Below, in pieces: positions 57,690 to 64,000 of a stretch of 64,000 nt of DNA. A program made the position numbers and the translations under genes. The notes under the pieces are model-generated. The model was not told where the DNA came from. It saw only the letters and a list, made by a program, of their open reading frames with translations, and did not search any database. The number at the start of each line of letters is the position of its first letter. The stretch's first letter is position 1. The DNA is from Pseudorasbora parva (lineage: Eukaryota > Chordata > Actinopteri > Cypriniformes > Gobionidae): NCBI RefSeq assembly GCF_024679245.1, contig NC_090191.1, positions 4,357,004-4,421,003 on the forward strand. Direction: 5' to 3'.

Positions 57690-60600
57690 CATCTGTTAAG
57701 AGATGGCTCAAGATGGCGCACGGTTGGTTGGGCTCCGTGCTCCCCTTGTTTTTAACTCATAAAACTGGCAATTTTATGCATTCTGATAGACTTTCTTTTG
57801 ACATCAAGAATAATAAACAGCGAATGTGTGAAAATGTCAATAAACCAGAAGTTGTAAGTAAGAAGGATAAACAACAACAACAAATGAAACGATGCGGTGG
57901 AGCAAACAAACAGTGTCAGCGTTCAGATCTGCTGTTTACCTGTTTGGTGTGGCTTCTCCTGCTGCTAATATTTGGAACACTTGTCCTAATAATTCCACAA
58001 AACGAGCCTGACAGTCAACCGTGCCACATGCCTTATCTAAACAACGTTGGATATGGCCGATTTACCATCTACTATTCCCTCCTGAAGTTTGGAAATGCAC
58101 GCGTAACAGCTTTGCGCACCAAAATGGAGTTGGGTGGCAGGAAGAAAGATAGCGGGCGCGCTATAATATATCTCTCTTTTCTGGTCCTGCTGGCTGGAGA
58201 TGTCCAGCTTAATCCTGGCCCAGACGCTGAATGTGCGCCGTGGGCCCATGCTGCCGACGTGGGGCTGGGTCCCGGGGCGGATGCAGGGCGGGGAGTGGCA
58301 GGCTGGATTGGCGAGCGGGCAGAAGCCTCCGTGGCAGAGCTAGAGTGTCATCTGCGGCGGCCAGCACACCCGGAGGTGAATGGCGGTCATCTGCGGCGGC
58401 CAGCAGACCCGGAGGTGAATGGCGGTCATCTGCGGCGGCCAGCAGACCCGGAGGTGGATGGCGGTTTTCCGGCTGGAGCCGGCTGTGGGTGCTCTGTGCG
58501 GACGAGTGTTCGGGTACTGGATGGTGCGGAGGTGGTGGCTCCGTGTGACGGCATCGACCGGGCTGCGGCGGGGGTTGCGCCCGCGGAGGTCTTGGCGGAC
58601 TACTGGAGCGACCAGGCCCCTCTTTTTGTGGATTCTATTGTGGATGAGGCAAAGAAGGCCATAGTGGAGACGGATTTAAAATCACTATGTGAGCAAGGAT
58701 CCAGAGGCGCTCCTAACCGTAAGATTGACTATATTAAGAGTAACATTAACACAACTCATAAAGTCAAGTATAAGCGAACAAACAGGGACACTAATGACAG
58801 TATAAAAACTTTGCAGTCACAAGCAATAATAAAGCAGAGACAATATTTATTCTTCCAGACAGTAAATCATGCGAAAATAATCTGGGATAATACAGTAAAA
58901 CCTAAGGGTATTTTGGGAGGGCATTTAAACATTAGAAGCCTGTATCCAAAATGTGAAGAAATCAGAATTTTGCTAATTGGTTCCAATCTTGATTATTTGT
59001 GTCTAGGTGAAACATGGTTGCATGATACAATTCCTACTTCAATGATAGATGTGCCTGGATATAAGTGCTATAGAAAGGACAGGGTAACTGGTAGAGGAGG
59101 AGGAGTACTGGTTTACATTAGAGACTCCTTTAATACCAAGGAAGTACAATTAGATGAATCTATATCAACTGAAAGTCTATGTGTTAACGTAGTTTTATCT
59201 TCACGCATGATGTTTAACATTCTTGTGGTGTATAATCCACCATCTAGTTGCCTAGAAACCTTTTATCAAAATTTGGAAAAAATTCTTAAAACTTTTAAAC
59301 CAAAGAGTGAGATGCTTATTTATGGAGATATTAATGTGAATTGGTTAAATAAATCGACTAGAAAACGACTTAAAGAACTAACATCAAAATATGACTTTCA
59401 TCAATTTATAAATGGACCCACTCGCTTGACAAAAACATTGCAGACAGCAATAGATTTAGCTTTCTCAAATAAGCCGGAAAGAGTATTAAAAACATATAAT
59501 TTGGTGTGTGGCCTATCAGACCATAACATGATATTAATTTCTAGAAAACTCTCAAAAAAACGTTTAAATGAATATAAATATGACCGGAAAGCCACCAAGT
59601 TAATAATCCCTCGCAAGGATCTTATTAAATTTGAGAAAGAGTTAGCAAACATTAATTGGGATGAAGTCTCCAAACATAGTCAAGTAAACGAGTGTTGTGA
59701 TATATTTACTTCTACATTGAGTAATACTTTGAATAAGTTCTTAAAACAATGTAAAAGGCCACAGAGAAAAGTACAGCTTCCATGGGTTAGTGATACAGTT
59801 CGACAGTTGATTAAAAAAAGAGATTTTTCTTTAAAAACCTATCTTAAAACCAGATATGACACAGATCTGATGTTATTTAAAGGCTTGCGAAATCAAGTAG
59901 TAAAAGAATTGCGTAACTTAAAAGCAAATTATTATATGAATATTTTAACTGAAGCTAAAGGAAATTGTAAAGCAATGTGGAAACAAATTAACAGTCTAAT
60001 TAAACCTAATGTAAATACAAATCATTTGACTGAACTAAATTGTGAAGGAAAAAACATAGCAGAACCTGTCCAAATTGCAAATGCTTTTAATAATTTTTTT
60101 ATTGAATCAGTACAAGATCTTGCTTCTAATTTTTTAGATGAAGAGCTTAATTTAAACACATTGTCATCAGCAAATGAGAATACCTTTAAAATTAGAGAAG
60201 TGGATCAGGCAGTGGTACTGAAAGCTATTTCAGACCTGAATATTAATTTATCCAAAGACAATTACAACATAGATGCAACTTTTCTTAAAAAATATTCTCA
60301 AACTGTAATTTTACCTTTGACCCACATTATAAATGTCTCTATTAGAACTGGAGTATTTCCAGATGCTTGGAAAAAAGCACTGGTTAAACCCATCCTGAAG
60401 TCCGGGGATACCACAGATGTTAGTAACTATAGACCTATAAGTCTGGTTCCGGTAATGTCAAAAATAATAGAAAAAATAGTTTCAGAACAGCTAACCCAAT
60501 ATTTAGAAACACATCAGTATATCCACCCTCAACAGTATGGTTTCAGACAGAACCATTCCACTGAATCAGCCATCTGCGCATTATTGGAAAATGTTGTGCA

Positions 60601-62058
60601 GCCGCTTGATCGAGGAAACATCGTGGGTGTAGTATTCCTGGACTTAAAGAGGGCTTTCGACACCGTAAACCACAGCCATCTTATCTCAAGACTGTCCTCG
60701 TATAATATGTCACGCCAGACATTATTATGGTTTGCGTCATATTTACAGGGTCGCGAACAATGTGTGGTGATTGATCATATAAAATCTGCCCCTTGTAAAA
60801 TTAAGACCGGAATCCCTCAGGGAACCATACTGGGGCCTATCCTCTTCAGCCTGTATGTGAACGAGCTGCCAGAAGTGTGTCCTGAAGTTGGCCTTCAGAT
60901 GTATGCCGACGACACAGTGGTTTATGTGTCCGGTAAAAGCCCTGTTGTTATTGGCAATACACTGACTAAAAGTCTTGAGAAAGTATCTAATTGGCTTAAA
61001 AAATCATGTTTAACACTTAATCTGAGGAAAACGAAATCTATGTGTTTGTCTATAAAAAGAACACGGATAACAAATGATCTTAACATAAAAATAAATGGTG
61101 AACTTATTAATCAGGTAGAACAAGAAAAATATTTAGGAGTAATTTTAGATTCTCAGCTAAATTTTAAAAGTCATATTAAGAAGATTTCAAGAAAAATGAA
61201 AACAAGCATGAACTGTTTCAGAATGATCAGGAGCCATTTGACATTTGAATGTGCTCATGTGTTTCTGAACGCTATGATCCTGTCTCACCTGTCATACTGT
61301 ACCACTGTTTGGTCCCTGACTAGCCAAACTACTCTAAAGCCTATTGAGAGGCTTTATAATCGTGCCCTAAAAATTTTAGATAACAAGCCTATTCGATTTC
61401 ACCATTGTTACATTTTAAGTAAACATAAACTCTTAAATTTTGTTAATTTTGTCAATCTTAGACGCATAACGTTGTTTTTTAAATGTTTGACTGGACTAGC
61501 ACCTAAACCATTGTGTAATTTTGTCAACAGATTAGAATTTTCTCGATCAACAAGAGCTGCTACATGTGGCGACTGTAAAGTTCCCTTTTGTAAAACGTCT
61601 TTTGCCCAAAATGTTTTTTCTGTGATAGGAGCTAATCTGTGGAATCGGCTTCCAACACATATAAAAATTTTAACTAAACTGTCCGCCTTTAAAAAAGTTA
61701 CAAAAACTTGGTTATTACAGCAGCAGAAGTGTAATCATACCATATGAGGGGAGTATATGAAATGTGACCTGTGTAAGTTTAAAGACATGTGCTTATCTGA
61801 TACATTTATCTTTCTTGGAGCTAACTGGTTTCTGGACATTTTTTATTTATTTATTTATTTATGTTTTTTTTTTTGTTTGTTTTTTTTTTTTTGGTTATTT
61901 CTTCATTGTTTTAATCTGTTAAAAGCCTTTCTAGGGACAGGTGTTGCGAATTAGCCCTGGCTAAAAACACTGTGATACACGCAACGGATTATTCTTTATG
62001 TAATAATCTTTGTCGACTTTGTATCTGTCCCTATTCAAATAAACAAACAAACAAACAA
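57690..62058 (+). mobile_element. L2/CR1-group LINE, apparently full-length coding
   Basis: It starts near AGATGGCTCAAGATGGCG, a common LINE 5' sequence, and contains one uninterrupted 1344-codon frame. It ends with an (AAAC)n-type tail at about 62036-62058 (AAATAAACAAACAAACAAAC). A microsatellite tail rather than poly-A fits the L2/CR1 group. No flanking duplication was identified. Confidence 0.75.
57713..61747 (+). CDS. LINE polyprotein: endonuclease and reverse transcriptase, with 2A-like motif
   Basis: The open frame has 1344 codons. Residues 73-95 are strongly hydrophobic (WLLLLLIFGTLVLIIP). A second hydrophobic stretch (IIYLSFLVLL) leads straight into GDVQLNPGP at 162-170, a 2A-like motif that could separate or redirect the N-terminus. 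A 13-residue repeat (HLRRPADPEVNGG) occurs three times at about 213-250. The APE-type endonuclease spans roughly 400-620: LNIRSL, GETWLHD, YGDINVNW and SDHNMI. RT spans roughly 870-1160: NYRPISL, the first Asp in FLDLKRAFDT, TGIPQGTILGP and the catalytic YADDT at about 1062. The C-terminus is the usual thumb plus a CxxC-like CGDCKVPFC. No stop or shift breaks it, so the copy may be young and retrotransposition-competent. The true start could be a later Met (for example residue 138). Confidence 0.85.
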   Translation: MAHGWLGSVLPLFLTHKTGNFMHSDRLSFDIKNNKQRMCENVNKPEVVSKKDKQQQQMKRCGGANKQCQRSDLLFTCLVWLLLLLIFGTLVLIIPQNEPDSQPCHMPYLNNVGYGRFTIYYSLLKFGNARVTALRTKMELGGRKKDSGRAIIYLSFLVLLAGDVQLNPGPDAECAPWAHAADVGLGPGADAGRGVAGWIGERAEASVAELECHLRRPAHPEVNGGHLRRPADPEVNGGHLRRPADPEVDGGFPAGAGCGCSVRTSVRVLDGAEVVAPCDGIDRAAAGVAPAEVLADYWSDQAPLFVDSIVDEAKKAIVETDLKSLCEQGSRGAPNRKIDYIKSNINTTHKVKYKRTNRDTNDSIKTLQSQAIIKQRQYLFFQTVNHAKIIWDNTVKPKGILGGHLNIRSLYPKCEEIRILLIGSNLDYLCLGETWLHDTIPTSMIDVPGYKCYRKDRVTGRGGGVLVYIRDSFNTKEVQLDESISTESLCVNVVLSSRMMFNILVVYNPPSSCLETFYQNLEKILKTFKPKSEMLIYGDINVNWLNKSTRKRLKELTSKYDFHQFINGPTRLTKTLQTAIDLAFSNKPERVLKTYNLVCGLSDHNMILISRKLSKKRLNEYKYDRKATKLIIPRKDLIKFEKELANINWDEVSKHSQVNECCDIFTSTLSNTLNKFLKQCKRPQRKVQLPWVSDTVRQLIKKRDFSLKTYLKTRYDTDLMLFKGLRNQVVKELRNLKANYYMNILTEAKGNCKAMWKQINSLIKPNVNTNHLTELNCEGKNIAEPVQIANAFNNFFIESVQDLASNFLDEELNLNTLSSANENTFKIREVDQAVVLKAISDLNINLSKDNYNIDATFLKKYSQTVILPLTHIINVSIRTGVFPDAWKKALVKPILKSGDTTDVSNYRPISLVPVMSKIIEKIVSEQLTQYLETHQYIHPQQYGFRQNHSTESAICALLENVVQPLDRGNIVGVVFLDLKRAFDTVNHSHLISRLSSYNMSRQTLLWFASYLQGREQCVVIDHIKSAPCKIKTGIPQGTILGPILFSLYVNELPEVCPEVGLQMYADDTVVYVSGKSPVVIGNTLTKSLEKVSNWLKKSCLTLNLRKTKSMCLSIKRTRITNDLNIKINGELINQVEQEKYLGVILDSQLNFKSHIKKISRKMKTSMNCFRMIRSHLTFECAHVFLNAMILSHLSYCTTVWSLTSQTTLKPIERLYNRALKILDNKPIRFHHCYILSKHKLLNFVNFVNLRRITLFFKCLTGLAPKPLCNFVNRLEFSRSTRAATCGDCKVPFCKTSFAQNVFSVIGANLWNRLPTHIKILTKLSAFKKVTKTWLLQQQKCNHTI

Positions 62059-62129
62059 GATTTTAATTTACAGCATATTTTTGCACAACCTGTTATTTAA
62101 CCTACATATGAGGATAAATATTAATTTCA

Positions 62130-62139
62130 TCACATTTCA

Positions 62140-62188
<49 letters not shown>

Positions 62189-63520
62189 ACCCTGAGCTCT
62201 ACACACACATACACACACACTGATGTCTAAATCATGCCTACATATTGGGTCAATGGTGAAAACTAAGTCCTGAGCTACACACACACATACACACACACAC
62301 ACACATACACACACTGATGTCTAAATCATGCCTACATATTGGGACCATGGTGAAAACTAAGTCCTGAGCTACACACACACACATACACACACTGATGTCT
62401 AAATCATGCCTACATATTGGGACCATGGTGAAAACTAAGTCCTGAGCTACACACACACACACACACATACACACTGATGTCTAAATCATGCCTACATATT
62501 GGGACCATGGTGAAAACTAAGTCCTGAGCTACACACACACATACACACACTGATGTCTAAATCATGCCTACATATTGGGACCATGGTGAAAACTAAGCCC
62601 TGAGCTACACACACACATACACACACTGATGTCTAAATCATGCCTACATATTGGGACCATGGTGAAAACTAAGTCCTGAGCTACACACACACACACACAC
62701 ACACATACACACACACTGATGTCTAAATCATGCCTACATATTGGGACCATGGTGAAAACTAAGTCCTGAGCTACACACACACACATACACACACACTGAT
62801 GTCTAAATCATGCCTACATATTGGGTCAATGGTGAAAACTAAGTCCTGAGCTACACACACACATACACACACACACACATACACACACTGATGTCTAAAT
62901 CATGCCTACATATTGGGACCATGGTGAAAACTAAGTCCTGAGCTACACACACACACATACACACACTGATGTCTAAATCATGCCTACATATTGGGACCAT
63001 GGTGAAAACTAAGTCCTGAGCTACACACACACACATACACACACTGATGTCTAAATCATGCCTACATATTGGGACCATGGTGAAAACTAAGTCCTGAGCT
63101 ACACACACACACATACACACACTGATGTCTAAATCATGCCTACATATTGGGACCATGGTGAAAACTAAGTCCTGAGCTACACACACACACATACACACAC
63201 TGATGTCTAAATCATGCCTACATATTGGGACCATGGTGAAAACTAAGTCCTGAGCTACACACACACACATACACACACACTGATGTCTAAATCATGCCTA
63301 CATATTGGGACCATGGTGAAAACTAAGTCCTGAGCTATACACACACACACACACATACACACTGATGTCTAAATCATGCCTACATATTGGGACCATGGTG
63401 AAATCTAAGTCCTGAGCTACACACACACACACATACACACATTGATGTCTAAATCATGCCTACTTATTGGGACCATGGTGAAATCTAAGTCCTGAGCTAC
63501 ACACACACACACACACACAC
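62130..63520. repeat. CA-rich minisatellite, 16 units
   Basis: A (CA)n run (62141-62186) leads into 16 units of about 75-92 bp. Each has a unique core starting TGATGTCTAAATCATGCCTA and ending AAAACTAAGTCCTGAGCTAC, separated by CACACATACACACAC of varying length. Cores are almost identical, with a few variants (GGGTCAATGG for GGGACCATGG). Confidence 0.95.
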
Positions 63521-64000
63521 ATTCAGACACATTTGAACGACATTAACGCGTAACTCAAACTCTTCTCTAATGCTACCCATTTGTGTATTATAAAAAACAG
63601 GATAACAGGCAGATACGACTGCAGGCACAATTTATTCAGAAAGTACAAATACTCCAAGTGTTTCGAGGCCAAATGATTGATTTGTGTGAAGAAAATCCCC
63701 AAAAGCGATCAGAACGTTGAGTCCATCCGCCAAAGATTAATAATACATTTCAAATATTACCGCCCGGGAGAAATGTCAGGTCAGGTTTGACGGCTTTGGC
63801 TCTCGTATGTCTCGTGACCAATTACGTCATTACATCAGCTTTGATTGTAAAATGCCATTGGCTCTCGTGTGTCTCGTGACCAATCGCGTCATTCTAAAGA
63901 GTCCCGTCTCGTGTATCATTTGAATCAGAAATATGAACGAGTGCGTGTGTGTTCTGTTTGCAAAGGGGTGCGATCATCATTTCAACGACTAAAACATTAA
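63521..64000. promoter_or_regulatory. Possible promoter: duplicated CCAAT plus CRE-like block
   Basis: A 36-bp unit, TTGGCTCTCGTRTGTCTCGT plus GACCAATYRCGTCATT, occurs at 63796-63831 and 63858-63893. Each unit joins a CCAAT box to a TKACGTCATT-like CRE/ATF site. A short ATG frame follows at 63934. A minus-strand AATAAA-like sequence lies near 63630. Any gene it serves is outside the window. Confidence 0.35.

Noticed and set aside
62102..63276. Minus-strand frames rich in Cys-Val and VAQDLVFTM
   Set aside because: These are shadows of the CA-rich minisatellite with no start context or conserved domain.
62130..63520. Regular repeat-spacer pattern resembling a CRISPR array
   Set aside because: Both the core and the CA spacer are repetitive, the setting is vertebrate and no cas genes exist. 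It is a minisatellite.

Overview
The window is vertebrate nuclear DNA from a teleost, most likely a cyprinid. Coding exons are split by GT-AG introns, intergenic DNA is AT-rich and packed with transposons, and microsatellites are frequent. Three C2H2 zinc-finger genes carry the short acidic N-terminal exon of the fish FiNZ-ZNF family, which is greatly expanded in cyprinids. The species was not identified.

Layout. 0-2 kb: seven minus-strand exons of a SAMD3-like gene that continues off the left edge. 2.4-3.5 kb: a 1 kb foldback repeat. 3.8-6.7 kb: a plus-strand gene with a 36-bp coding minisatellite, carrying one stop and two frameshifts. 7.05-12.3 kb: a degraded ISL2EU-type DNA transposon with two convergent genes, SWIM/YqaJ and THAP/DDE; a 643-bp MITE splits the transposase. 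14.2-28.1 kb: a minus-strand FiNZ-ZNF gene whose first introns hold a helicase-exon transposon, a nested DIRS/TTAA-element/Tc1 stack and a THAP-bearing TTAA element. 29.3-32.6 kb: an intact four-exon gene of unknown family. 36.6-44.1 kb and 45.8-56.4 kb: two tandemly duplicated plus-strand FiNZ-ZNF genes with MITEs, DIRS and Gypsy debris in their introns. 57.7-62.06 kb: a LINE with a full 1344-codon open reading frame. 62.1-63.5 kb: a CA-rich minisatellite. No RNA gene, CRISPR array or bacterial-type operon was seen.

How it fits together. Probable host genes are the SAMD3-like gene, the unknown four-exon gene, the three FiNZ-ZNFs and perhaps the decayed repeat gene; nearly everything else is mobile. 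FiNZ-ZNFs are thought to act as transposon repressors, and here they sit among young-looking elements. The main unusual items are: a short transposon family carrying a promoter plus the first exon of a RecQ-like helicase (two copies, one with a perfect 9-bp target duplication); a TTAA-type family in three copies with a THAP first exon at one end and a possible P2X7-like first exon at the other; a shared CRE-containing promoter on all three ZNF genes; and an intact LINE with a 2A-like NPGP motif.
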